A stretch of DNA of 7,479 nt from Betaproteobacteria bacterium (GCA_003153335.1 PLYG01000022.1:704-8182), one strand, 5' to 3'. Counted from the stretch's first letter, positions 1-6,663 are shown. Notes: generated from the sequence alone by a model not told the origin. A program made the numbers and translations.

Positions 1-398
1 CGCCCGATCAGGGCGCGCAACTGCGCCAGTTGTTCCGCGCTGGCGCGTTCCGCCACCCGCCGTCCGATCATTTCGTCGAGGCTGGCGCGAACGTCATAGA
101 TCTCATCGGCCTCTTTCACCGAAATCTGCCGGACAAACACGCCGCGGTTTTTTTCCACGCGCACCAGCCCGGACTCTTCCAGCGCCCGGAATGCTTCCCG
201 TATGGGGCCGCGGCTGATACCCAACTGCGCCGCAACCACGGCTTCGTTCAGCTTGCCGCCGGCGGGCAGATCGCCCGCGAGAATCATGCGCTCCAGCTCC
301 TTGTGCGCCAGCGTCGCGAGCGAATGCGTGCGCAGCAGCGTGATGGCGCTGGCGGAATGCGCCACTGCGGTCGTGGCGGTACGGGTGAAAGAAGCCAT
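1..398 (-). CDS. phnR: GntR-family (FCD subfamily) regulator of 2-AEP use, 3'-truncated by window edge
   Basis: This is the N-terminal 132 residues of a GntR-type transcriptional repressor reading leftward; the gene runs off position 1. The winged-helix domain spans about residues 18-88. It contains the family pattern LAHKELERMILAGDLPAGGKLNE, cited here as residues 33-55, followed by the recognition helix region with AAQLGISRGPIREAFRALEE and the wing with RGVFVRQIS. From about residue 92 the sequence (EADEIYDVRASLDEMIGRR) begins an all-helical FCD ligand-binding domain, as in FadR-type members, which are usually 220-240 residues. Gene order, divergent from a 2-AEP transporter/phnW operon, matches the GntR regulators reported beside 2-AEP operons in Burkholderiales. 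A repressor relieved by 2-AEP or a catabolite is inferred. The ATG at 398 has no Shine-Dalgarno sequence; the alternative GTG at residue 12 has none either. Confidence 0.85.
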   Translation of the reverse strand, partial: MASFTRTATTAVAHSASAITLLRTHSLATLAHKELERMILAGDLPAGGKLNEAVVAAQLGISRGPIREAFRALEESGLVRVEKNRGVFVRQISVKEADEIYDVRASLDEMIGRRVAERASAEQLAQLRALIG

Positions 399-405
399 AT
401 TGACT

Positions 406-434
406 AGTGTGCCAACAATGTTGTAGATTGTCAA
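406..434 (-). promoter_or_regulatory. Predicted promoter of the divergent GntR regulator
   Basis: On the minus strand a perfect -35 hexamer TTGACA occupies 434-429, inside the operator. After 17 bp the best -10 candidate is CACACT (411-406), which matches only three of six consensus bases. If used, transcription would begin at about 399, directly at the ATG (398), so the message would be leaderless or nearly so. That fits the missing Shine-Dalgarno sequence. The strong -35 box is clear; the weak -10 box makes the whole call tentative. Confidence 0.4.
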
Positions 435-440
435 CAATCT
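413..440. promoter_or_regulatory. Probable GntR operator in the divergent control region
   Basis: Two adjoining inverted repeats are visible. Positions 425-440 read AGATTGTCAACAATCT, a perfect 7-bp inverted repeat around CA. Its core TTGTCAACAA (428-437) fits the TNGTNNACNA pattern known for FCD-type GntR regulators. Just beside it, 413-423 read CAACAATGTTG, a 5-bp inverted repeat around one A. The operator lies 4 bp upstream of the predicted -35 box of the rightward operon and covers the predicted -35 box of the divergent regulator gene. The regulator encoded at 1-398 is the obvious ligand, giving autoregulation plus control of the operon. Binding is inferred from pattern and position. Confidence 0.7.
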
Positions 441-444
441 GGAG

Positions 445-473
445 TAGACACGGTCTGCGCCCGGTGCTAGATT
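445..473 (+). promoter_or_regulatory. Predicted sigma-70 promoter of the 2-AEP operon
   Basis: A -35 box TAGACA (445-450, five of six consensus bases) is followed after exactly 17 bp by the -10 box TAGATT (468-473, four of six). The -10 box is preceded by TG at 465-466, the extended -10 element. Transcription would start near 480 and leave a leader of about 68 nt before the ATG at 548. The operator ends at 440, just upstream of the -35 box. This is read by eye and not mapped. Confidence 0.6.
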
Positions 474-537
474 TGCTGGCCTGCCGGTCACGAAGGTGAC
501 ACAATCAAAAGGCAAGCTCGTCCCGCGTTCAACATAT

Positions 538-543
538 GGAGGA
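538..543 (+). promoter_or_regulatory. Ribosome binding site that fixes the phnS start at 548
   Basis: GGAGGA lies 4 nt before the ATG at 548. It overlaps the upstream in-frame ATG at 536, which has no such site. The start at 548 also gives a proper signal peptide beginning MIRLLTR, whereas starting at 536 would add the acidic MEDR in front of it. Confidence 0.8.
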
Positions 544-547
544 TCGA

Positions 548-1579
548 ATGATTCGATTGCTGACTCGTTGTATCAAACCTTTGGCTGTGGCCCTCCTGGC
601 CGCGGTCGCCAGCTGCGCCTGGGCGCAAAAGACGACCCTGGTGGTCTATACCGCCCTCGAAACGGATCAAATCAAGGCCTACCAGGAAGGTTTCAACAAA
701 GTCTATCCGGACATCGAGATCACCTGGGTGCGCGATTCGACCGGCGTGATCACCACCAAGCTGCTGGCCGAAAAGAACAATCCGAAGGCCGACGTCGTGA
801 TGGGGCTCGCCGCGACCAGCATGGCGATCTTCGACAACGAAGGCATGTTGATCCCCTACGCGCCCGCCGGCCTGAGCCGTATTGCCTCGCAGTACCGCGA
901 CAGCAAGAATCCGCCCGCGTGGGTCGGCATGGACGTATGGGGCGCGACGATCTGCTTCAACACCGTCGAAGCGGCCAAGGCCAACATTCCGAAGCCAGAA
1001 ACGTGGAAGGACCTGACCAAGCCGGTATACAAGGGAAAGATTGTGATGCCGCATCCGGCATCGAGCGGCACCGGCTTCTTCGATGTCACTGCCTGGCTGC
1101 AACTCTACGGCGAGGCCGAAGGCTGGAAGTTCATGGACGGCCTGCACGAAAACATTGCGCAGTACATGCACTCCGGTTCGAAACCCTGCGCGTCGGCAGC
1201 CAGCGGTGAATACGTACTCGGGATTTCGTTCGAGTACCGCGCGAACCGCGAGAAAGCGCAGGGCAAACCGATCGACCTCGTGTTCCCGAAGGAAGGCCTG
1301 GGCTGGGATCTGGAGGCAAGCGGTATCCACAAGGGCACGAAGAACCTCGCCGCGGCGCAGAAGCTGCTGGACTGGAGCATTACCGACGCCGCGATGGCGC
1401 TGTACGCGAAGAATTTCGCCATCGTCGCGATCCCGAGCCTGTCGCAGCCGTTGCCCAACGTGCCGGCCGACTACGCCAGCCGCCTGGTCAAGAACGACTT
1501 TGCCTGGGCTTCAAAGAACCGGGACAAGATTCTCGCCGAATGGAGCAAGCGCTACGAATCGAAAGCCGCACCCAAATAA
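548..1579 (+). CDS. phnS: 2-AEP ABC transporter, periplasmic substrate-binding protein
   Basis: The 343-residue product binds substrate in the periplasm and delivers it to the permease encoded downstream. Residues 1-26 form a Sec signal peptide: basic start (MIRLLTRCIK), hydrophobic core (PLAVALLAAVA) and a cleavage site after AWA, before QKTTLVVYTA. The mature protein is a cluster-D-like extracellular binding protein related to the iron/thiamine/putrescine binders; features include VVYTALETDQIKAY at the N-terminus, GMDVWGATICFN, and the HPASSGTGFF segment in the middle. Length and order match the putative 2-AEP-binding proteins (PhnS2/AepX type) found with this ATPase, fused permease and phnW. 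It is the first gene of the operon, with a 105-bp gap before the ATPase that contains a hairpin. On sequence alone an Fe(III) or polyamine binder is possible; the neighbouring phnW argues for 2-AEP. Confidence 0.88.
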   Translation: MIRLLTRCIKPLAVALLAAVASCAWAQKTTLVVYTALETDQIKAYQEGFNKVYPDIEITWVRDSTGVITTKLLAEKNNPKADVVMGLAATSMAIFDNEGMLIPYAPAGLSRIASQYRDSKNPPAWVGMDVWGATICFNTVEAAKANIPKPETWKDLTKPVYKGKIVMPHPASSGTGFFDVTAWLQLYGEAEGWKFMDGLHENIAQYMHSGSKPCASAASGEYVLGISFEYRANREKAQGKPIDLVFPKEGLGWDLEASGIHKGTKNLAAAQKLLDWSITDAAMALYAKNFAIVAIPSLSQPLPNVPADYASRLVKNDFAWASKNRDKILAEWSKRYESKAAPK

Positions 1580-1597
1580 GCTGACTGCGGCCTGAAC

Positions 1598-1645
1598 ATG
1601 GCGCGGGTCGCGGATGGCGGGTTCGCCTTCGTTGTCCTGCGCCAT
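1598..1645 (+). other. Intercistronic hairpin between phnS and phnT
   Basis: ATGGCGCGGG (1598-1607) can pair with CCTGCGCCAT (1636-1645) over 10 bp with one G-U pair. A smaller hairpin, GGCG-GGTT-CGCC (1616-1627), sits inside the loop. No run of T follows, so a full intrinsic terminator is unlikely. Such hairpins after a binding-protein gene often protect the upstream message and let the binding protein be made in excess over the membrane subunits. That role here is inferred. Confidence 0.5.
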
Positions 1646-1684
1646 TCCTTTGCATTCCCGCCCTGATTCCAAAACTGGTGAACG

Positions 1685-2761
1685 ATGGCCTATGCGCTAG
1701 AGCTTGAGGGCATACACAAGGCATTCGGCGATTTCGTCGCGCTGAAGTCGATCGACCTGACCATCGAATCCGGTGAACTGGTCTGTTTTCTGGGACCGTC
1801 CGGCTGCGGCAAAACCACGCTGTTGCGCATCATTGCCGGGCTTGAACGGCAGACGCGTGGACGGGTCATCCAGGACGGGCGGGATGTGTCGCATGCACCA
1901 CCGGCGGCGCGCGACTACGGAATTGTCTTTCAGTCGTATGCGCTGTTTCCCAATCTGACCATAGAGCAGAATGTCGGCTACGGGCTGGTGAACCGGCGCC
2001 GTGCGCGCAATGAAATCAAGGCCAGAGTCAACGAATTGCTGACCCTGGTCGGCCTGTCCGCCGAAGGGCGGAAATTTCCCAGCCAGCTTTCCGGCGGCCA
2101 GCAGCAGCGGGTCGCCCTGGCCCGTGCGCTGGCAATCTCCCCGCACCTGCTGCTGCTGGATGAGCCGCTCTCGGCGCTGGACGCCAAGGTACGGGAGCGG
2201 CTGCGCGGCGAGGTGCGCGGCCTGCAGCAAAGGCTGGGCGTCACCACCATCATGGTGACCCATGATCAGGAAGAAGCGCTGTCGATGTCGGATCGCATCG
2301 TGGTGATGAACCAGGGCACAATCGAGCAGATCGGCACACCCAGCGACGTCTACGAACGGCCGCAGACGCCGTTCGTCGCCGATTTTCTGGGCAAGGTCAA
2401 TGTGCTCAGGGCCACGGCGCTGGGCGAGGGCCGGTATCGCGCCGGCACGGTCGAGCTCGATCTGCCGGTTGACGGCTTCGCGGCGGGCGAATCGGTGCGC
2501 ATTTATCTCCGCCCCGAAGACCGCCATGTCGAGGGCGACATAGCATCGCTGCCGAACCGCTTGACGGGGAAGATCACCGCCATCGACTACCTGGGCACCT
2601 TCTGCCTCGCGGAATTGGCCTGCCCCGGACTGGGCCAGCCGCTACTGATTTCGTATTCGCTCAACCAGATGCACGATCTGGGCGTTCGCACTGGCAATGA
2701 AATTCAATTTGCGCTTCGGGTCGATCGTGTTCGCGTGTTCGCCGAACGCGCCTCTACCTGA
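1685..2761 (+). CDS. phnT: 2-AEP ABC transporter, ATP-binding protein
   Basis: This 358-residue cytoplasmic ATPase powers the importer. All nucleotide-binding motifs are intact: Walker A GPSGCGKTT (residues 37-45), Q-loop Q83 in VFQSYALFP, signature LSGGQ (135-139), Walker B LLLLDEP (155-161), D-loop SALD (163-166) and the switch histidine H193. The C-terminal part (about 230-355) carries a TOBE-type regulatory domain, with YLRPEDRHVE near the domain boundary, as in the PotA/FbpC/CysA group. Length is normal for that group. Sequence alone gives the spermidine/iron/sulfate importer class; the 2-AEP assignment rests on the gene order. The Shine-Dalgarno sequence before the ATG is weak (CTGGTG at 1675-1680). 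The stop is 6 nt before the permease start, so translation is probably coupled. Confidence 0.9.
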   Translation: MAYALELEGIHKAFGDFVALKSIDLTIESGELVCFLGPSGCGKTTLLRIIAGLERQTRGRVIQDGRDVSHAPPAARDYGIVFQSYALFPNLTIEQNVGYGLVNRRRARNEIKARVNELLTLVGLSAEGRKFPSQLSGGQQQRVALARALAISPHLLLLDEPLSALDAKVRERLRGEVRGLQQRLGVTTIMVTHDQEEALSMSDRIVVMNQGTIEQIGTPSDVYERPQTPFVADFLGKVNVLRATALGEGRYRAGTVELDLPVDGFAAGESVRIYLRPEDRHVEGDIASLPNRLTGKITAIDYLGTFCLAELACPGLGQPLLISYSLNQMHDLGVRTGNEIQFALRVDRVRVFAERAST

Positions 2762-2767
2762 CCGGCC

Positions 2768-4519
2768 ATGATGAGCGCTGCAGCCCGAGCGAACCCGGCG
2801 TCGTTCAAGGTAATACCCTCGAGGCTGGCCTTGGCTGCTGAAGTGCTGGTGGCGCGCGGCGGCCTCATACTGCTGGCGACCGGGCTCCTGGTCTTCCTGG
2901 CAGTGCCGCTGGTGATGATCCTGATCCGCAGCACGGAAAATCGTGATGGCGTATTCATCGGCCTGGCCAACTTCGCCCAGTATTTGCGCTCGCCATCGTT
3001 CGGCAATTCGCTGACGAATACGCTGCAGTTTTCGGTGACCACGACCCTGGTCACCGTGCCGCTTGCGTTCGGCTTTGCGTACGCCATTCAGCGTAGCCGG
3101 ATTCCTTACAAGGGACTCTGGCGCAACATTGCGATGATACCCATACTGGCGCCCTCGTTGCTGGCGGCGATATCGTTCATCTACCTGTTCGGCAATCAGG
3201 GTTGGCTGAAGTTTGTGATCGGATGGTTTGGCATCAAGACGATTTACGGCATGCCGGGCATGGTGCTGGCGATGACGTTTTCCTCGTTTCCACACGCGCT
3301 GATGATACTGCTTGCCGCGCTGGCGCTGTCGGACGCCCGTCTGTACGAAGTGGCCGAAGCGCTGGGAACGAGCGAATGGCGCAAGTTCATGACCATTACG
3401 CTGCCGGGCGCCAAGTATGGACTGGTATCGGCGTGCATGGTCATCTTCACGATGGCGGTGTCGGAATTCGGCGTTCCCAAGGTAATCGGCGGCAACACGG
3501 CGGTGCTGGCGGTCGACATCTATAAACAGGTGATCGGCCAGCAGAACTTCCAGATCGGCGCAGTGGTAGGCCTGCTGCTGCTGCTGCCGGCAGTCGTCGC
3601 TTATGGCATAGACCACCTGGTGCAGCGCCGCGCGCAGGCATTGCTAACCGCGCGTAGCGTCCCCTATCAGCCGCGGCGGGCACGCCTGCGCGATAGTTTG
3701 CTGCTTGCGTTCGTGATTCTGATCTCGGCCGCTCTGTTGCTTGTGGTCGGCATGGCTGCGTTCGGCTCGCTGGTCAAGGTCTGGCCGTACAACCTGTCGT
3801 TGACCCTCAACCATTACACCTACGGCTTCGAGGAAGCCGGCCTCGAACATGCCTATCGGAACAGTCTGAACATGGCCGTCTGGTGCGCGTTGCTGGGCAG
3901 CGCGGTCACCTTCACCGGCGCCTACTGGCTGGAAAAAACGCGGCGCGACCAGACGGAGGGTTTGAACTTTCTTCGTCCTGTCATCCGGTTCCAGGCCATG
4001 TTGCCGATGGCGGTTCCCGGGATGGTGCTGGGCATCGGCTACATACTCTTTTTCAATCACCCGTCGAATCCACTCAACTTCCTGTACGGAACGATGACGG
4101 TTCTGGTGCTTTCGACGGTCATCCACTTTTACTCATCCAGCCACCTGACCGCGGTAACTGCGCTCAAGCAGATCGACAGCGAATTCGAATCCGTGTCGGC
4201 ATCGCTGAAGGTTCCGTTCTACAAGACGTTCTGGCGCGTCACCGTCCCGGTCTGCCTGCCATCGGTACTCGACATCTTCCGCTACTATTTCGTCAACGCG
4301 ATGACGACGATTTCCTGCGTCGTGTTCCTTTATTCCCCTAAGACCACGCCGGCTTCCGTTTCGATTCTTCAGCTCGACGAGGCCGGGGCGATCGGCTCGG
4401 CGGCAGCGATGGCCACGCTGATCGTCGTCACCTCGGGAATGGTGACCGGCGTGATTTTCACGCTGGAGTGGTGGCTGGTCCGGCGCACGCAGGCGTGGCG
4501 CAACACCGCGCAATCTTAG
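2768..4519 (+). CDS. phnU: 2-AEP ABC transporter, fused two-domain permease
   Basis: The 583-residue inner-membrane protein contains two BPD_transp_1 permease domains in one chain, so a single subunit can form the whole channel. The first half (about residues 32-290) and second half (about 308-570) each show roughly six hydrophobic segments, joined by a basic linker (VQRRAQALLTARSVPYQPRRARLRD). The first ATPase-contact (EAA) loop is clear: EVAEALGTSEWRKFMTITLP, near residues 192-212. The second, near 471-491, is more diverged: SVSASLKVPFYKTFWRVTVP. This double-domain form is usual for 2-AEP permeases of the PhnU2/AepW type and for FbpB/ThiP-like iron and thiamine permeases. ATG codons at 2768 and 2771 are both possible; neither has a good ribosome site, which suits coupling to the gene 6 nt upstream. 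Confidence 0.88.
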   Translation: MMSAAARANPASFKVIPSRLALAAEVLVARGGLILLATGLLVFLAVPLVMILIRSTENRDGVFIGLANFAQYLRSPSFGNSLTNTLQFSVTTTLVTVPLAFGFAYAIQRSRIPYKGLWRNIAMIPILAPSLLAAISFIYLFGNQGWLKFVIGWFGIKTIYGMPGMVLAMTFSSFPHALMILLAALALSDARLYEVAEALGTSEWRKFMTITLPGAKYGLVSACMVIFTMAVSEFGVPKVIGGNTAVLAVDIYKQVIGQQNFQIGAVVGLLLLLPAVVAYGIDHLVQRRAQALLTARSVPYQPRRARLRDSLLLAFVILISAALLLVVGMAAFGSLVKVWPYNLSLTLNHYTYGFEEAGLEHAYRNSLNMAVWCALLGSAVTFTGAYWLEKTRRDQTEGLNFLRPVIRFQAMLPMAVPGMVLGIGYILFFNHPSNPLNFLYGTMTVLVLSTVIHFYSSSHLTAVTALKQIDSEFESVSASLKVPFYKTFWRVTVPVCLPSVLDIFRYYFVNAMTTISCVVFLYSPKTTPASVSILQLDEAGAIGSAAAMATLIVVTSGMVTGVIFTLEWWLVRRTQAWRNTAQS

Positions 4520-4523
4520 GAGA
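4518..4523 (+). promoter_or_regulatory. Ribosome binding site of phnW overlapping the permease stop
   Basis: AGGAGA lies 5 nt before the ATG at 4529, and its first two bases are part of the TAG stop of the permease gene (4517-4519). This overlap ties phnW expression to the transporter operon and supports the start at 4529. Confidence 0.75.
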
Positions 4524-4528
4524 CACTC

Positions 4529-5692
4529 ATGATTCTGGGAAACGACCCGATACTGCTCACTCCCGGCCCTCTGACCACTTCACTCGCCACCAAGCAGGCG
4601 ATGCTGCGCGACTGGGGTTCCTGGGACAGCGAATTCAACGCGATGACGGCGAGCATCTGTGCCGACGTCGTCGACATCGTCCAAGGCGCCGGCACCCACG
4701 TCTGCGTGCCGCTGCAGGGGAGTGGAACATTTTCGGTGGAAGCGGCGCTCGGCACGCTGGTGCCGCGGATCGGCAAGGTGCTCGTCCCGGTCAATGGCGC
4801 GTACTGCCAGCGCATAGTGAAGATCCTGGGCTATCTCGGGCGAGCCTGTTCGACCATCGACGTGCCGGAGGACCGGCTTCCCACGCCACAACAGATTGAC
4901 GACGTATTGCTCCATGATCCGGCGATCACCCATGTGGCGCAGGTGCATTGCGAAACCGGCACCGGCATCCTCAATCCGCTGGAGGAAATCGCGCAAGTCG
5001 TCGCGCGGCATGGCAAGGGCCTCATCATCGACGCGATGAGTTCGTTCGGCGCCATCGCCATCGATGTGCGGACCATGCCGTTCGACGCGCTGATCGCGGC
5101 GTCGGGCAAATGCCTGGAAGGCGTTCCCGGGATGGGCGTTGTCGTCATCAGGCGTGCCGTGTTGGAAAAGGCGCAAGGCAACAGTCATTCGCTGGCGATG
5201 GATCTTTTTGACCAGCATGCATACATGCAAAAGACCGGCCAATGGCGCTTCACGCCGCCCACCCACGTGGTCGCCGCGCTGCGTGCGGCAATCGACCAGT
5301 TCAAGGACGAAGGGGGCCAGCCGGCGCGGGGCGCCCGCTATGCGGCGAATTGCCGGACGCTGATCGAGGGCATGGAGCAGCTGGGGTTCAAGGTTTTTCT
5401 GGACAGGAAGCTGCAGGCGCCCATTATCGTCACCTTCCATGCACCGTCGGATCCCAACTACAGGTTCGCCGACTTTTACCAGCGGGTGCGGGCCAAGGGC
5501 TACGTTCTGTATCCGGGGAAGCTGACCAAGCTCGAGACCTTCCGCGTCGGCTGCATCGGTGCGATCGACCCCAACGAAATGCAGAATGTCGTCGCGGCAG
5601 TGGCACGCACGCTGGCCGAAATGGGGATTTCAGAAGTCAGAGGACAGAAGACAGAGGACAGATTGAAAAAGTCCCGAACCCTGACGGTGTAA
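4529..5692 (+). CDS. phnW: 2-Aminoethylphosphonate:pyruvate transaminase
   Basis: PhnW is a cytoplasmic class V, PLP-dependent aminotransferase that converts 2-AEP plus pyruvate to phosphonoacetaldehyde plus alanine, the first catabolic step. Family marks are the N-terminal LLTPGPLTTS (residues 9-18), the QGSGTF cofactor phosphate site near 63-68, HCETGTGILNP near 139-149, the cofactor-binding aspartate D168 in IIDAMSSFGA, and the PLP lysine K194 in SGKCLEGVPGMG. Both numbers coincide with those I recall for Salmonella PhnW. The family-like sequence ends at about residue 367 (RTLAEMGI). The last 20 residues, including RGQKTEDR, are encoded by a heptamer repeat element and its adjoining spacer, an unusual C-terminal extension. 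The related 2-AEP transaminase AepZ and other class V enzymes are less likely, given the transporter context. Confidence 0.95.
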   Translation: MILGNDPILLTPGPLTTSLATKQAMLRDWGSWDSEFNAMTASICADVVDIVQGAGTHVCVPLQGSGTFSVEAALGTLVPRIGKVLVPVNGAYCQRIVKILGYLGRACSTIDVPEDRLPTPQQIDDVLLHDPAITHVAQVHCETGTGILNPLEEIAQVVARHGKGLIIDAMSSFGAIAIDVRTMPFDALIAASGKCLEGVPGMGVVVIRRAVLEKAQGNSHSLAMDLFDQHAYMQKTGQWRFTPPTHVVAALRAAIDQFKDEGGQPARGARYAANCRTLIEGMEQLGFKVFLDRKLQAPIIVTFHAPSDPNYRFADFYQRVRAKGYVLYPGKLTKLETFRVGCIGAIDPNEMQNVVAAVARTLAEMGISEVRGQKTEDRLKKSRTLTV

Positions 5693-5773
5693 GACCATGC
5701 GTTGCTCTGTCCTCTCCCCGCTGCCCTCTGCCTACTCTCTTCTGTTCTCTGTCTTCTGTCCTCTGTCTTCTGA
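5638..5773. repeat. Heptamer-built inverted repeat (polypurine/polypyrimidine) between phnW and the EamA gene
   Basis: The left arm (5638-5662) is built of tandem heptamers AGAGGAC, AGAAGAC, AGAGGAC. The right arm (5741-5765) is the reverse complement with 24 of 25 bases matching, and the heptamers TCTGTYY continue to 5773. The 78-nt spacer (5663-5740) includes a further degenerate pyrimidine tract from 5705; within it CTGTCCTCT (5707-5715) can pair with 5653-5661 in the left arm to give a shorter hairpin. No run of T follows a stem, so it is not a typical terminator. I recall similar RGQKTEDR-encoding tracts in environmental proteobacterial genomes, which suggests a dispersed repeat family. 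The element covers the 3' end of phnW and stops 3 bp before the next start codon. Confidence 0.85.
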
Positions 5774-5776
5774 CCC

Positions 5777-6625
5777 ATGACCGACGGCCAGATTGCCGTC
5801 GGTCTTGTTCTGCTGTCGGCGCTGATGCACGCGACATGGAACGCCATCGTCAAGTTCTCCGGCGAGCGCATGGTTGTATTGGCGGTCATCGACACGTTGT
5901 GCTGCGCGCTGGCGCTCGCCCTGACCCCGCTGGTCCCCTTCCCGTCTCCGGCCGCATGGCCCTTTCTGGCCGCATCGGTGACGCTGGCAGTCGGCTACAA
6001 GTTCGCGTTGCTGGGCGCCTACCGGCATGGCGATTTCACGCAGGCCTATCCGCTGATGCGCGGCTCGGCGCCGTTGCTGGTCGCGCTGTTCACGGTCACG
6101 CTGGGCCTGGAGCAACTGGCTTGGACCGGGTATGCCGGAATCGTGATGGTTTCGATGGGCCTGTTCGCGCTGGTCGACTGGAAAAACGGCAAGCTCGTTC
6201 TGTTGCTGTTCGCCCTCGGCGCAGGCGCCACGCTGGCGGCGGCGACGGTGATCGACGGTACCGCCGTCCGCGGCTACAGCGAACCGTTCACCTACATCGT
6301 CTGGCTCGAAGTTTTCGAGCACATAGCCTTGCCGTCATTTGCCATCGTCACGCGCCGCGCGCAGTACTTCGGCGTGCTGCGCGGCCAATGGCGCATCGCC
6401 GGCATCGGGGCGGTCAACCGCATCGGGTCCTACGGGCTGATGGTCTGGGCGATGAGCATGGCCGCCATCGCACCGCTGGCCGCGTTGCGGGAGACCAGCG
6501 TGGTATTCGGCGCGTTGATCGGCTATTTTGTCCTCAAGGAGCCTTTCGGCCGCAGGCGGCTGGGCGCGACGGCCATGGTGCTGGCCGGCATCGCGGTGTT
6601 GCAGCTCACGCGCGCCGTGGCGTAA
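5777..6625 (+). CDS. EamA/DMT-family membrane protein associated with phosphonate operons
   Basis: The 282-residue inner-membrane protein has about ten hydrophobic segments in two EamA halves (about residues 4-135 and 150-280). The N-terminus LVLLSALMHATWNAIVKFSG and the end of the second half (ETSVVFGALIGYFVLKEPFGRRR) are typical of the drug/metabolite transporter superfamily. The position after phnW matches the known family of EamA-like proteins found beside phosphonate catabolism operons, whose substrate is unknown. Export of an amino-phosphonate, alanine or a toxic intermediate would be guesses. The ATG at 5777 fits the family N-terminus. It follows directly on the pyrimidine-rich repeat and has no Shine-Dalgarno sequence; the next in-frame ATG (5825) lies inside the first membrane segment. 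Confidence 0.85.
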   Translation: MTDGQIAVGLVLLSALMHATWNAIVKFSGERMVVLAVIDTLCCALALALTPLVPFPSPAAWPFLAASVTLAVGYKFALLGAYRHGDFTQAYPLMRGSAPLLVALFTVTLGLEQLAWTGYAGIVMVSMGLFALVDWKNGKLVLLLFALGAGATLAAATVIDGTAVRGYSEPFTYIVWLEVFEHIALPSFAIVTRRAQYFGVLRGQWRIAGIGAVNRIGSYGLMVWAMSMAAIAPLAALRETSVVFGALIGYFVLKEPFGRRRLGATAMVLAGIAVLQLTRAVA

Positions 6626-6634
6626 CCGGCGCTA

Positions 6635-6663
6635 TTGACTTGAAACGCTGCTTTCGCTCAAAT
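6635..6663 (+). promoter_or_regulatory. Predicted promoter for the small membrane-protein gene
   Basis: TTGACT (6635-6640, five of six -35 bases) is followed after 17 bp by TCAAAT (6658-6663, four of six -10 bases). Transcription would begin near 6670, about 30 nt before the ATG at 6702. It starts only 9 bp after the EamA stop codon. An internal or separate promoter would let the small gene be expressed apart from the operon. Predicted by eye only. Confidence 0.45.

Noticed and set aside
487..500. GTCAC-GAAG-GTGAC hairpin in the phnS leader as a riboswitch
   Set aside because: A single 5-bp hairpin in a leader of about 68 nt is too small for a known riboswitch and could arise by chance.
536..547. 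phnS start at the upstream ATG (536)
   Set aside because: This ATG overlaps the GGAGGA site that serves the ATG at 548, has no ribosome site of its own, and would add acidic residues before the signal peptide.
488..1330. 280-codon open frame on the minus strand opposite phnS
   Set aside because: It is antisense to a clear binding-protein gene, its translation is rich in R, G, A and H without recognisable motifs, and long antisense frames are expected in GC-rich coding DNA.
2642..3616. 324-codon minus-strand open frame opposite the ATPase/permease junction
   Set aside because: Its translation is dominated by H, Q and R as a mirror of hydrophobic permease codons; it crosses two real genes and has no domain signal.
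4580..5440. 286-codon minus-strand open frame opposite phnW
   Set aside because: It is antisense to a strongly supported aminotransferase, has low-complexity composition and no recognisable family.
5638..5773. CRISPR array or rho-independent terminator
   Set aside because: The units are 7 bp in tandem without unique spacers, so it is not CRISPR. The arms are separated by 78 nt and lack a following T-run, so it is not a standard terminator.
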